64,000 bases of DNA, taken from positions 1,650,501-1,714,500 of the forward strand of contig JAFBJZ010000623.1 of assembly GCA_016785225.1 (NCBI GenBank), written 5' to 3'. The notes beneath the pieces were generated by a model, which searched no databases, was not told where the DNA came from, and saw only the letters and a program-made list of their open reading frames with translations. Both the position numbers and the translations under genes were made by a program. The DNA is from Psettodes erumei. Its lineage: Eukaryota; Chordata; Actinopteri; Pleuronectiformes; Psettodidae. Positions 25,041 to 38,339 of this stretch are shown here, piece after piece (within the stretch, counting starts at the first letter, position 1; every line of letters starts with the position of its first letter).

Positions 25041-25973
25041 TTTCACTTCACAAGTTTCCAAAACAATCAATTTCTTCACATTTCCAAACAATTTCCAGTC
25101 ATAAAAATGTGTGTACTGTGTAGGAAAAAAATATGTATATATACAGCATATATATTTCTTTTCTTAAAATGTTGATATTTTATCAAGTTTCCTCTAGATT
25201 ACAACATTCAACAAAATGTGGCTTACAAAGTACACCCTAAATTCACATCTGAAGTGAGTAGGTATACAGCAACTAAATACAATATTTTAAATAATATCTG
25301 TTCCCATTAATTCATGAATGGTCCAGATATGGTAACTTTTTTCTGCTTGTTAATTTTCCCCACAGCACAATACTATGACTGTATATTTCTGTATTTTCAA
25401 GTAAAACTGCAATGCTGCAGAATGTGCCATCCAGGATCCAGTGCAATAACAATAACAGTGCTGGAGTAATGGTTACTTAATTTGCACAGCGGCACATCCA
25501 CAAGAGGAGTTCTTTGTAAATCTACATACACATATGAGGACGTATCGTCTTAGTATTTTTTCATATATACAAACACCATATTCCTTAGCCATACCCTTTA
25601 TGACAAAAAAAAATACTGTTTCCCCATCTTTACCTATCGTGAAATAAATATCTGACACAGGCCATCACCATCATCTGCCACAGAGAAACCTGAGAAGCGC
25701 ATGGGGCCAAATCCATCAGTACAGTTTCATTTAAATACACAACAACATCTCCATCTGAATCAAATGTTTGTCCTCATAGTGATATTTCTGCTGTTTTTTA
25801 AGTTTTAGTAATATCGCTGTTATCAAGATTACCAATATTTAATCCTGTTTTCTTGAAGTTTGTTTCTGTACAAAATGGCACAAAATAAATAAATGAAATC
25901 AAGAGACATGGTAAATATTTGAATTTAAATAAGGCACCCTCTTCCTCTTAGTTCTTCGCCGGACACTTTGGAC

Positions 25974-28035
25974 CTACACATTCACTATGTATTTTTGGGC
26001 ACGTTTCCTACATATCCTGCGGAACCATACCCAGTAGAGGAACATCATAAACAGCCAGTAGCACAAGTAGGCCATGCAGCCAAAGACAAGAAACTTTGTC
26101 TCCAATATTTTGGCTGGAGTTAACCAGTCCAGTTGGCTCTCCTTGTAGATTGTGTAACTGAGTCCACCTAATAAAATGGCTGCCCACACTGACAGAGGCA
26201 GGAGGGGGATGTAGTTGCCTACAATCTTACGTCTGCCTGATGTCCCCCAGCTGCTTTTGTTCATTGTGATAATGGCAAAATACTTTGCAGGCAGCAGGCT
26301 GGTCATGTAGAGAGCTGAGTAGAGGGACATAAACACCATCACCATGTCTCTGCGCAGGATGCAGGCATATGCGGCTTTCACCAGCCCTATCAGCTGAATG
26401 CAGCATAGGATCCAGAGGATGTCCCACAGCGTGCCAGTCCAAAACAGCTGGATGATGGTGGCAGTGACAAAGAAGGGGAAAATACCTGAGACGATGGACT
26501 CGTAGGTCATCCAGAGGTGGTGCTTGTGCCACCACATTGCATTGTAGAGCCATTCACGGAAGTATGATTTTGTCCAGCGAGTCTGCTGGTTGAGCCAGCG
26601 CAGAAACTGAGCAGGTGTCTCTGTGTAGCATTTGGAGCGGGCTGTGTATCTGCAGAAATTTGGAAAAAAATATGACTATGAAACATTTCATATTTGACAT
26701 AGTAATATGAACTGTGTTTTTTTGTGTCCTGTGTAACTCCTCTTAATGTTAAGAGATTTCTTACTTTGTGGCATAGCCCATGCTCAGCATGCGGTTGGTG
26801 AGATGTCTGTCATCACCAAACGTGCAGTGAGTTCCCAAAAACTTCTGATTGTACCAAGAATCCAGAAACTGCTGGAGGAGATCGTTCCTGTACAGACCTT
26901 CATGGAGCCATTCAAGAAACCACAAACACAAAAGAAATATTAGTTACAAAGGAATAGAAAGACTGTCTGCTGCTGCTTCTGTGACCCACTCATTCGCAAA
27001 GAAACCACTTTGTCCTTACCCAGAGGCCCACTTATGCAGGACACACAGTTGAAGAAGGACTGGCAGGACCTTTCAATGTTGAAAGCCATCCAGTACCTCA
27101 GACTGCTCATGAAGCTGATGTATGAGTCTTTCAGGTTGAGTATCATCACGTCTCCTCCCACTGCACCATACTTGGGGTTACTCTCCAGCACCTTGCACAG
27201 CTCCACTGTGGCCAGAGGGTCCAGTTTAGTGTCAGAGTCACACACCTGGAGAGGGAGAAAGAAATTCATTATTAGACTGTATTTTTTCATAAAATGATCC
27301 TAACTAAGGAAAAACTTAAAGGATTTAAATGAGAAAATAAATAGATACCTGTATATAATCAACTGATGAGCCAAGTGCTTTAAACGCTGTGTACATCACC
27401 TCCCGCTTGCCACCCCATTTCTGCATGATGCAGACACACCTCTTGCTCTGGATGAGGTGTTCTACCTCTTTTCGCTGCGGATCCTCTCCGACAGCATCCC
27501 CTACTGGGTCCATCGCAGTGGCCATTTCCACATCCTGATGGACCTGTGTAGGGTCCCATGTATGATAGTTGTTCTTCCACGTATAACAGCCAGGATCCTG
27601 GTCCATAAACACCTCTTTGAACATGTCCATCATATATCGGTCATCGTCTGTGTTCCCGTCTACAACCATGATGATGCGTAGCAGCTCAGGAGGATACTTG
27701 AGAGCCCTGATGGAGTTGAGGCATTCTCTGAGATATTCAGGGTCCTCCTGGTATGCCGATATAGTGAACCCAATGGTTTTAGTAAAGGTGCATGGGTCTG
27801 TGCGGGCTTTCATTCGCCGGTGTTCAATGAAAGCGAAGAAGCTCTGAATGAACACATGGAGAGAAAGAAGAAGGCCATAAAAGCCAAAGGAGATGATTCC
27901 ATACATGGAGGTCACTAGCTGGAAACCCTTAACATAGGCCCAAACCATCACACCCAGGACCAGAAGAGCAAAGAGGAACGTGAGGATGGCTCGGATTGCT
28001 GAGCCCAGCTTCTTCAGTAAAGGTTTCAGCTCCAT
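25974..28035 (-). CDS. has1: Hyaluronan synthase 1, four coding exons
   Basis: Coding exons in transcript order are 28035-27349, 27245-27020, 26897-26765 and 26649-25974. All introns are GT-AG, and 1,722 nt give 573 residues, close to vertebrate HAS1. The enzyme sits in the plasma membrane and polymerises UDP-GlcNAc and UDP-glucuronate into extruded hyaluronan. Membrane segments lie near 15-35 and 46-70. The family 2 glycosyltransferase core includes DGNTDDD (126-132), CDSDT (231-235), SGPLGLYR (301-308), the catalytic GDDRH (332-336) and QQTRW (370-374), followed by C-terminal membrane segments. The sequence agrees better with HAS1/Xenopus DG42 than with HAS2, for instance TKLDP after CDSD and the start of the protein. 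It is convergent with spaca6, as in human 19q13.41. Residues about 160-195 are the variable loop. Confidence 0.95.
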
Positions 28036-28872
28036 TGTGTTTCTTTACCTTGGGGACATATTAGATGAGATTAGATAAGATTCAACTTAATTTTCATTGC
28101 ATGTGTTACAAGTACAGAGCAACCAAATGCATCTTAGTATGGCTTGTACATGCCTAAAGGATGGTTGTAGTCATACTAAAAGTTTACACAGACCCATGTG
28201 TGGTTTGGAAAAAGGGTGTTTTCAGTGGAAATAGTTGTTTTATGTGGACTGCTTTAAGACACGTTAAACTATATGGCTTGGAAAATAATACAGCTGTCAA
28301 GTTTACAAATGCTTTAAGCCCCACTGTATTATTTTTAAAAGCACCAAGAGTATGTATCACTGACAATTGTGCCCTATTGTGGAAAAACACAAGTAGAAGC
28401 TCACCTGTTAAAATAGTATGTGACATAGTGGACCTTTATATTAGTTTTATTTTATTTCATTTACTACATTTATTTGAATTATTCAGTGATATTAGATTAC
28501 ATGATAAAAAAAACTTGTATTGATTCCTATATGTAGAAATGTATAATGCTACAGGTTAGCTGCCAGCTGTACTTAAACATGGCACAGAAACAAGCAAAAA
28601 AGAGTTGATGGTGATGGAGATGGCAGAAGAAAAACCTGTATTAGTTTACTAAGTTGATTCTGAAGTACCATCTGTATCAGCTGATTAAATGAACACATAA
28701 TCAAATAATAAAGCAAATATTAGATTTAAAAAATATTTATGTAGTTGAAAATATCAACAAAAGTATTTTATGAATATTTACTTTTGTGTTTGTTTTTACT
28801 GTTTCTCAGTGATACACGGATAACAAACGTAACTCAACGCACGTCAAAGTTTTTATTTATCATTGAACTTAC

Positions 28873-29160
28873 CTGATGTCAAGTCCTCCAGGGTTTAAAC
28901 ATGCGAAACATCCACTCTGTTTCTCTTGTCTGGCAACTTGATCAGAAGTTTGTTGGCTTTTCAACCTACCAGGGTGAAGACGGGATGGAGCCATGTGCGC
29001 GCTTTTTATGTCTTGGGATTTCTCAGTTACGCGCGCCCCCGCTGACTCAGCCGTGCGTCAGGAGAAAGGCGGTGGTCCCGCTGGCTGAGGATGAATTTTG
29101 TGGTGCATACGGCGCCTTCTCCCCCCTTTTTTCATTTTTCATTCTGTTTCATATAAAGGG
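28873..29160 (-). promoter_or_regulatory. has1 promoter and noncoding first exon (inferred)
   Basis: On the minus strand a strong GTAAGT donor starts at 28,872, so a noncoding exon would end at 28,873. Its partner acceptor would be the CCCAAG just upstream of the has1 ATG, which is weak. Above the donor the sequence becomes GC-rich with several CpG. It contains a perfect AP-1 site (TGACTCA, 29,042-29,048), and a TATA-like TTTATATG lies at about 29,150-29,157 in the right orientation. Together these suggest a start near 29,120 and inducible control, but no transcript evidence is available. Confidence 0.45.
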
Positions 29161-31404
29161 ATGTTCCCAAACTTTTCATGGCAATTGATCATTTGGGAGG
29201 TTTCAGTCACTTCCATGTTTTTATCCATTTTCTATTTTTTCTTACTTCTAAAGCATTAAACTGAATTCTTTACTCTTTTTAACATGAACTAAGACCGCAC
29301 ATTGTTTTATTCTATTTTATATCTCTAATTCACAGATCTCTGTATGAATGTTATTAAAAATAAAGGCCAGTATTTCAAGAGAGTCAGTTTTGAGGAGGGG
29401 TGTTTTGAAAATGTGCAGAACAACAGAATGTGGTGGTACTTACTCAAATTAACACGAGGGAGGAAAAGATGAGATAGTACAAACCCCGGAGGATGCAGCG
29501 AAGCTCAAATAAAGGGTGGATGATGCCCTCTGCTGGCAGCTCCAAATTAAACAAGCAATAAAAACAAAACAAAAGGCAGACAGAAAGGATAGAAGATGCC
29601 TGTGTGTGTTTGTGAGTGAGCATGCGTGCATGCATGTGTGTGTGCGTGTGTTTTGGGAGGGTGAAGTGGAAAATAGTACAGGAGGTCACAAGTTGGTGTC
29701 ATGGCAGGAAGACTTGTCTCTTTTCTGTGCCACTAATCTCTGACTTCACAAGACGAAAGCTGCTCTCTGAGTTGCTGCCACTGTCCTGACTGAACCATGA
29801 TTACATCCCTGAAGAGTTTCTTTATGGGGAAATCTGTTCACGAGGGCCCACACCCTTAGCCACAGGAGCTGGCCTTAGCCGTCAACACGCTTCATGTCAG
29901 ACACGAATAGAAGCCACCGGGCAGCTGATGTCATGTATAGAGGCTGTGCCAGTGTTAAGTGGACGATGAACTGGCTTTACTCAATGCATATTTCATATGT
30001 CTGTATATATCCATATATCTGTATGTTTAATCAACACTGTGCTGTAGATGTTGTCGAATTATACTATTATCTCACGTTAGAATATTATCATAACATTATT
30101 TTTCAGTCAAGATGGTACGCTATAGCATAATGTTTATCTGCTGTGCAATGAGAATCCTGGACTGTACATGGCTCTTAATGTTAGCTTTAACTGCAATACA
30201 ATATGACATTAAACGTATACTAACATCCATATACATATCCATATACAAATAGCACGCTTTTATTTTAATCCATTGTCTACACGTTTAATCACTTTTTGTT
30301 ATTAAATATTTATACAGGCCTTATATACAAATATTCAGTGAGTCAGCTTGCTGGCTATTTGCTTCGATTTTTTATAGCTCCATTTATATGAAAAGGTCAT
30401 GACTAAACTGCTGGTTTCCTCTGATATATCCCCAGCTAATTATTGCATTGTCTGATGGATCAGCTGCATAAATCTGTGGCTACATCAAATGCATGTACTG
30501 TAAAGGACACTGCAGAAGGATAAGGACTCTTTTGCCATCAGACCATAACTTTTTACTAGCATGGCCAGAATCATTATGTTGTCCAAGGCCATTTAAAAAA
30601 AAATATGCAGCAGCCGGCATGCAATGACAGCTATTTTTTGTACATAGGCTACGAGTCCACAGAAACCTCATTAAGCCCCAATCTTTATTCGGCGGTCAAG
30701 CAAATGCCTGGTGACTCACTCCTCCTCTTTCGGCCACACCCAAGCACCCAAAATCCACTTGAATCATTTTGGGATTTTGGGATTGAGTATTCTCATATGT
30801 GCACCTGCTGGTGTTTGATCAGCAGTTTGTGACCTTTTATGTAGCTTTTGCAGAGCAGTGTCCTTGGGAGGGTTTCAGGACATACAGAATACTTGGAATA
30901 CTTCTTTAAAAGGCACTATAATTGTCCACCAACATATCCATTTAACTCAGAACAGAAACTGCACTAATGAATATCAAAACATTGCGGAACTCCAGCTCAA
31001 ATCTCATGTAGTTCTTAATGGACTACAGATTTATTTATTTTTGTAAAGAAGGTTACTTGATTGTCAACTAGCTAAATTCCACATTTGCAGTGCACCACAC
31101 TCACTGATTTGGGAGTGTGGCCAGAGTGTGCAACATGTTTTACTGCTTCAACCCACAGAGAGCAGTGTAGCAGCATTTTTTGCCTGTCTGTGATTTACTG
31201 TTGGCTGACTGTAAGTGTCACATTTGTCCTTCAGCTGTTCTGTGTTGTACTGAGGCATCCTCAAGCAAGAAACATGTCTGCTCATTCACTGAGTCAGAGC
31301 ATTTCTACAGCCAAATATTTGTGCGGCAACTTGACACTACATTGCCCCCCCCCCATCTTCTACCCCTTTTTCTCTTCTCTGCCCCATTTCTCTCCTTTCA
31401 ACTC
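29161..31404. other. Intergenic DNA upstream of has1
   Basis: No gene recognised. A short GT/GC-rich patch lies at 29,600-29,655. The rest is AT-rich with no convincing splice structure. Confidence 0.5.
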
Positions 31405-31614
31405 AGCTGGTTGAGGCAGATGGCCGCCCACCCTGAGTTAGGCTCTCTCGGAGGTTTTTCCTCTTCTCTGTAGCCAAGGTATTGCTCATGGTGGGAACTG
31501 CTGGGTTTCTGTCTATAATATTGTAAGGTCTCAACCTTACTCTGTAAAGTGCCTTGAAGATAATGTATGTTGTGATTTTGCGCTATGCAGATATAATTGA
31601 AGTGAAGTGAATTG
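31405..31614 (+). mobile_element. 3' end of an L2-type LINE
   Basis: The segment contains TTGAGGCAGATGGCCGCCCA, then GGAGGTTTTTCCTC, TAAAGTGCCTTGAAGATAAT and a tail ending AATTGAAGTGAAGTGAATTG. This order is the typical 3' untranslated region of teleost L2/Maui LINEs with its short tandem tail. It is a 5'-truncated copy, and no reverse transcriptase frame is present upstream. Confidence 0.8.
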
Positions 31615-31996
31615 CACTCTTAGATGCTTGCCATTTTGATTTACAGTCATTCTTACCAAAGCTATAAATTATGGCAGTGACACGAGTGCCTTTTCAAGCA
31701 CACATGCTTCTTGTTTGAGATGCTTGTTGAGCAAAACACCTGTCACTTAACTGTAATTGAGTTTCTTGTGTGTATGTGTGTGTGTGTGTGAGTGTGTGTG
31801 CGTGCAGGAAGATGTGGGGAGAAACGCCGGCATGTTTTTTTCCACATAGGAATGGTTATATTTAGAGATATACTAATTTATACAATAAAACACTAATAGA
31901 TACACTAATAGACCTGGAAAACCCACACTCTTCACAGAGTCATCTCATAGTTGACTTGACTGTTGCCACATATGATTTCTTGAACATCATTGCTGC
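31615..31996. other. Intergenic DNA before the protease remnant
   Basis: No gene is seen. A short GT microsatellite lies at about 31,770-31,802. Confidence 0.5.
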
Positions 31997-32395
31997 TCAG
32001 CCAGATGCCATTGCGTTCTTGATCCAGGAGGTGTAATTGCAAGCTTTTATGTACACCCCAGGCTTCTTTCTCACAGCACAACCGTGTCCCCAAGACACAA
32101 CTCCCTAGAGGTCTCCATCACACATCAAGGGACCCCCGGAGTCACCCCAAGGATAAAAAAGGTGAGATTATCTTCACTGATATACAGTATAATACTTTAT
32201 ATGAAGAGACAGACAAATTATCTGTTTTTTTGTTGCAGCATCTATGATCTCTATATTACCTGACAGGAATCTTTCCCTCCCTCCAGATAGCTAGCGCAGA
32301 TCATGTTTTCAGTGATTTGGAAGGGATATGCATTAAAGCATGTGTCATTATTTAGGAGAGGGGCTTCCAGACACTGCAACTATGAGGGTACTTTG
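31997..32395 (-). pseudogene. Decayed trypsin-like serine protease, last two exons
   Basis: The last exon (32146-31997, 50 codons) begins GDSGGPLMCDGDL, the chymotrypsin-fold catalytic serine motif, and continues to VVSWGHGCA, PGVY and a C-terminal SWIKNAMASG. The exon before it (about 32395-32260) holds LQCLEAPLL, CFNAYPFQITENMICA and EGGKDSCQ, followed by a GTAATA donor. These blocks are those of trypsins. Lesions are a TAG at 32,105-32,107 in the last exon, a TAG just before LQC, and loss of the AG acceptor before GDSGGP. Earlier exons with the His and Asp of the triad were not found, although about 32,490-32,600 may hold a mangled piece. It cannot make an active enzyme. In mammals the kallikrein cluster lies in the same chromosomal region, so a local protease ancestor is possible. 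Confidence 0.82.
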
Positions 32396-34443
32396 CTGGA
32401 AATGGATATGCATCAGCGTTCTCATGTGTAATAATGGGATAAAAAGAGCTTAGAAAAACCATTAGCATATCCAGTGTTTAACTCACAGCCTTCATTGCTG
32501 GGTCGAAGAATCCTGCATCCAGAGATCTGGGCACCTCAAACACTAAACGTGTGTTACATTTCCCCAGTGACACTTGGGTTTAATGTACAGTATTGCACAC
32601 AGCCCATACCACGAAAATCACTGGAGGAAATAGCTTGAAGGAGAAGACAATCTGAATAGCAAACACTAACATTTGGGATTTCACTTGGTCAATATAGTTT
32701 CAGTCAGTACACATTGTATTTGCTGATTTCTTTGATGAGTCATTTTAGGAGATAGATTTAAGATCACAGAGTTGTTTTGGGGGGGATTTTTTTGCAAAAG
32801 GTTTATTGTACAATCACATACTGGATATGGCCTGCTTGCTGAACCGAAATGAACCATTGTTTGTGGATTTTGAGTAAGACGTGGTATGGCATGTGGGTGG
32901 AACACATGTGGCTGAAGACTCTGGTCAAATTGTGACATTTTTCTGCATGATAAATACGTGGAAAAGCAACTGTACTAGCAGTGTTTCACTGTATTTTTGT
33001 CTTTTGGTAAAATGATACCTAACACAGGCAAATCTAATGGGGTCAGAAAATGTGATACAGTGTTAGCAGTTGCAGTTTCTTCTATATTATCAGTGAAATG
33101 TCACTTGTTGACACTAGAAGCATTTATTTCGGCCTCAGTTAACTTTAATTAGTGGTTATTAACACATTGTTTCTGATGACATTATTATTTTCATATGACT
33201 GTGTACATTTGAGAATAAACACATTCGAAACTGTTAATGGAAAAATAGCACAACTGACAGTTTCACTGGCCAATCCTGAAATACTCACTGCAACTCTCAC
33301 TGATCAAACATTGTAAAACTGCACATCATAGCTGAGTCAGAGTCAGAACAGAGACGCACAGAGAGGAACAAGGCTGTGTTACTCGTGTATGAGCATAGGT
33401 GTTTATCAGCACCAGACAGGAAAACATTTAAATGTGAGGGTACATTTAACCAAACCCTATGATTATACACTTAAGACTAAAACATAAAGCATTCCCATCC
33501 AGCACAGGCAAGTTCTTCCCCCCTCATTACTGTGTGGCACACACGCTGTCAGCCTCATTCCTTTGCTAACCTGCATCATATTCTTTGTCTGTTGACAGCT
33601 GCCAACAGCTTGGCACTGCCTGTTGGGAAACATACTCTAAGCAAAGATAAAAACAAAATAAACAAATTTTTTAAAAAAAACCTCTTACGCTGCATTTTTT
33701 CACTCTTGTGAGCCCTTTCTTTTTTTACTTGTTCTGACTAGATTTCACTAGATTGAACAAATTTTATGAAAATTACATTTTCAACAGAAAACAAGAGGCT
33801 ATAAGAAATACAGCAAATTGAACAGTGGCATTTATTAGAGAAGAATAAATGATATAAATAGATATAAATAAGTGTATTTTTTTCCAGCAGCTGCCATCCT
33901 AACCTTTAGTTACAATAGATGGAAAGGAAAAAATCCATTCATTTCACCATCTGACGTTACTTGCATATCTAACCAGTTCCGGTTCCCCTCGACCCATTCC
34001 ACTGTACCTCAAAATACCCTCGGACAGACAGAGAAAGTACTGTGTATGACTTATGCATTGCCAGGCTTGTTTGCTGTCAGACAGAGCCCAGGCTGATTAT
34101 TCATATCCCTTAGGTCTGCTGAAGGGGACCAGCCATTGTGGTTGAAAGCAGGGACGAATGTAAGGAAGTGGTTTGAGTTATTGAGGTTCAGCTTTTTTTC
34201 CCTATGTGTGTTGTGTTTCATGGAAAAAGCCGCCACTGCGCCACACGGACGAAAGCCGTTGGCAATGGCATTGACTTGAAAAACAAAATTCCTGACCTCT
34301 CCACACCCGTGAGACAGAGAGTTGATTTCCAGTCAGCACCGCAACAAGATCAACAAAACTTCAGCACACAGACTCCCACTATTTGTGCAATTATGACAGC
34401 TTTACTATAGAAAAGATATTTCAGCACGTTATTGTTTACCCCC

Positions 34444-34445
<2 letters not shown>

Positions 34446-34479
<34 letters not shown>
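34446..34479. repeat. (CA)n microsatellite
   Basis: Seventeen uninterrupted CA units preceded by a C run. Confidence 0.95.
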
Positions 34480-34484
<5 letters not shown>

Positions 34485-37456
34485 AGCCGTGGATTTAGAA
34501 ATGATGTGAGCTCACAGTGTTTTGAATTCAGCAGCAAAGAAAACTACTGGGTGTAAGAGTCTGATGCTGGGAGCAGGAGTATGTCATTAGACTTCACTGT
34601 CCCACGCACAAAGACACATGCAGACATGCAGACATATTAGCTGTGCCTCCAGGTGACTCCCCCACCCTCCCAGCTGCCGGAGTGAATAATAAACCCCCAA
34701 ACTCCAATTGCATATGTCACTCACCACTAAAACTAAATTCCCTTTAAACCTCCACTAGTTGTTTTACACACCCAAATTGGTATTTGTGCGGCACACACAT
34801 AATTGCACGTTTGGTTGGTAAATCAAGAACTCTGGCATGCCCTGGGCTCTGAAGGCTTCCCTCAAACTATAGCCTTGGGATAGCTATTAATATCCCCTAC
34901 AGACAGCAGCAGAACGCTCTGCCTTTAAGTTCTGACTTAAAACTCGATAGAAAAAGTTACAAAAAAAAAACACATTTTCGCACAGAAATGAAAACTGGTG
35001 AATGTATTGCAAAAAGGATCGTGACCAAATCGAACGAAGAGGTCATACCGTCTAGACTCAAGCTAAAACTGGCACGTCATTTAACGTTGCAAATGGAGCT
35101 GAACAGCACAACATAATTTTGAGGAGTGATGAAGAAGGTAACTGGGTCAGCTTATTTTAAACAGTTTCCTGTGAACTCATTTTGGTCCTGGTGTAAAAGA
35201 TCTCCTGACGGGGAAGTTTTTCAAATGCTGAATATTTGTGTTTCCCAAAAAAAGGGGTTAACAAAGACATGGGTCTACCTACGCTCAAATATGGGTGGTG
35301 CTCTGAACTCATGCAGGGGCTGAGTGTGCGTACACGCACACATACGCAGACATGGAGGGTCTCTCACTCCTTCACTCTCTCTCTCTCTCTCTCTCCCTCC
35401 GTCTCTTTCTTCTCTTCCTCCCCCTCACATCTGGACTTTTGGCAGGACGTGGTTCCTGTGTGGTGTGTGTGTACATTAGCAGGGGACTCAGTTTTAGGGT
35501 TGGGCAGGTTTGAGTAGCTCATGCTGTGCAAATTTGATCAGTCCAAGACTTTGAGCCTCATTTTGTTTTCACACAGTGTGAGCAGTGTGATCAAAGTCAC
35601 CACCATCATTAAGATGCTTCTTTGTTTGATTGCCCAAATTATTATTATTGCCATTGTGACCTGAGAATTTAGGTTAACTGCTCTTTCAGTCTTGCAAATA
35701 TTTGTTATTAAAAGCAAAAGGAAAGGATTTTCATGTAAAAATGTGGTTCACTTTCACAAAGTTTGTATTATTTTAGCAGATAATCACCTACATTAATCAA
35801 GGCCTTATACTGTAAATATTGAAAATCTTTGAATTTGAATAAAATTAATTATGTGGCAACAGATTTGCCAAACTGTTCACTGACGTTTATTTGTACATAA
35901 GTTATCACACAACAGCTGTTTTCAATCTTTGTGCAAGATCTTGGGCCAAGTTCTTTGCGACATCTGTTTAATTCCTAATTTTAAAAAGTTTGCTTCTCAA
36001 GATTATGTTCCAGGATGTCAAATTCTGTAATGTAATAAGAAGTAATCTTGGACACTGGCATTGTTTGCATGAGTGTCAGAAATGTGAAGAAACACAGATG
36101 ACACCAACTGAGGAAGTAGCCCAGTCCTCATGTTTGGCATTTTTCCACAAAACAATTTTGCAAAACAAAAAAATCCATACAATCTACAGATGAACAAATG
36201 TGTGGGTGGTGGTGCGATGAAATCAAGTGTAAAGAGGAACCATGTGGGCGGAAATATGACCACGAACTCAAACTCAAACGAAACATTTCGCCCCCACTGA
36301 AAGGTAGGGCTGTACTCTGTGGAGATGAGACTGATTTACAGTCTCTCCAGCCGACACTCCCCTAAGTCCATCTTGGTTTTATTATCATGTTTCTGATGGC
36401 ATTGGTACGAAGTACAAGTACAAAATCAGCAGGTATGTACCAGCATATTCAAGAGATAAAATTACTGGGAATTACTTCTTAGATTTTCTCAGGGTAGCTA
36501 CATGAATTCCCTTTAGTTTGCAATCAGGTCAAATGATCAAAAACATTCCATCCTATCCCAAGATAATCACTTTTTTAACTTCAGGGTTTAGAGACTAAAA
36601 ATGCCTTAAATGTTGCAAAAGTAAAAAAAAAAAAAAACATTTTACTGTATGTGACACTTCTCTTACACATCAAAGACAGCAATTAAAATGTTTCAAAAGA
36701 AATGAATCTGACCAAGCAATATGAAGATGATGAACATAACTTGGGTGAGATTCTCTAAAATACCAACAGTAATTCTAAAAATGTGTTGTAATAAACTTAC
36801 TCTGGATCTGTTTTCTTTGCGGGTTTGGTTCTGCCAAAGGTACCACAGTTGTGTCCAGTTTCTAGTGGACTGTGGCAAAGAGTGAGAAGCTTACCTTTTT
36901 GTTTTTTTTTCTGGTAAACCCGAAATTAGCAACAGGTTCTGCTTTGAGTTTCTTATATGTAGTGCAGACACATACAAAATATGTAATGAACATATGTGAT
37001 GTACCGATGGCAATTCAAAGAATCAACACAGAACAATTACACTTAACTTCAAGCAAACATGAGCTCAACCCACATGGAGAAAAACACATTACGCAGCAGG
37101 ATCAGTGGTGGACATGAGAAGTCACAGCTCTGCTCTTTCTCAGGTAGTCATCTCAGCAAACCCTCAATTTATGCATTAAGTTGTTTGGTTTGTTTTGCTG
37201 TTTTCACTTTGGAGTTTACCAATGCAGAAAGGCTGTGTGATGTCAAATCTGAAGACACGTGTTGTAGCGAGAAGCTATGCATCTGACCTCAGATCTGCAC
37301 CAAAGACATTCTTGAAGATAAGAGCTGCTAGTGAGCCTTCAGTGCAGGGAGTAAATTGATTTCTGTGCGTTATATAGGCTGCACACACAAAGATTTTCTT
37401 TTTACTGAATAAATTTAAACACAGAAGAAGTCCAAAAAGTTTAATGATCTACAGTG

Positions 37457-37458
<2 letters not shown>

Positions 37459-37501
<43 letters not shown>

Positions 37502-37509
37502 GGGGGGGG
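37459..37509. repeat. (GT)n plus poly-G, adjacent to receptor promoter
   Basis: About twenty GT units followed by a run of eleven G. It ends some 30 bases before the CRE of the receptor promoter, so length changes could alter promoter behaviour. Confidence 0.95.
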
Positions 37510-37539
37510 CTGTCTGAGGTACCGCCTTCAGCTGAACAA

Positions 37540-37649
37540 TGACGTCACATATTTAAGGAGCCTGGGACTCAACCTCCGCGATTCCACAGAGTTGTCCAGA
37601 CTCGCCTTTGGTAACGGACGCATCCATCTGGACTGGAGCTTTGAGAGAG
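37540..37649 (+). promoter_or_regulatory. Receptor promoter (CRE and TATA) with noncoding first exon
   Basis: A perfect palindromic cAMP response element, TGACGTCA, lies at 37,540-37,547 and overlaps a TATA-like ATATTTAAG starting at 37,549. A start near 37,580 would give a first exon ending at 37,649, where TTGAGAGAG meets a GTATTG donor. The matching acceptor (TTTTTGTTGCAG) ends at 38,328, eleven bases before the receptor ATG. The same exon/donor layout recurs in the pseudogene copy at 42,054, which supports the assignment. Confidence 0.6.
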
Positions 37650-38339
37650 GTATTGCATCTTAGTTATTATCAAATCATACGATGATTTTGTTTAGAGGAC
37701 AGTAAGAACACTGTGGGTGTTAAAGCATGCCCTGGCAAAATCTTTCTCTGCGATTTGAACCGCTTGGTTTTAGGCAGCTTAAGTCTTCAAAGGTCTTTAT
37801 AGTCAATTAACTTTTCAAATTCGGCAAAACTGTCAATTGATCCTGTAAGTCTACAATTCATTACAGCTGCTTTTTATGCAATAGTTTGTTTTTTCTTGCT
37901 GTGGGTAGAATAGGATCGTTTTTTAAAATGCCCATTGATTTCTGATCCCGTTTTTACGCGTTCATGGGTATTTCAGGAAAACTGTTTCCATGTGCATGGC
38001 TTGGGAAGACAAAAGTGCTTTTTTGTTTGTTTGTTTTGGCTTTTAAGCATTTTCATAGACAGTTGGGAAAGTTTCTTCAAACTGTCATTTAGGACTGTGG
38101 TTCATATTGTGCAGCAGCAGGACTGCAGAGTTCACCAGAGTTCTGCAGTTGCCGGAGAACAGAATCCGCTCCAGATCCACCTTTTGGGGAAAGACATGAA
38201 TTAAGTTCAAATTTGTTGAAACAAAAGTGGGTTGAATATCCTAATTGAAATTATAATAATTTAGGAAATCATTCATCTCCTCTCTTTCAATCAACTGTTT
38301 AGTTAACTTAGTTTTGTTTTTGTTGCAGGTTCTAAGACA

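Larger units (their letters stand above)
32396..37539. other. Intergenic DNA upstream of the receptor gene
   Basis: No gene recognised. Holds a CA array (34,446-34,479), a TC-rich tract (about 35,365-35,405) and a GT array directly before the receptor promoter. Open frames here lack family motifs. Confidence 0.5.

Noticed and set aside
25974..28035. Naming the synthase has2 or has3
   Set aside because: The N-terminus, the residues after CDSD and the C-terminal half agree with HAS1/DG42, and the position beside spaca6 is that of HAS1.
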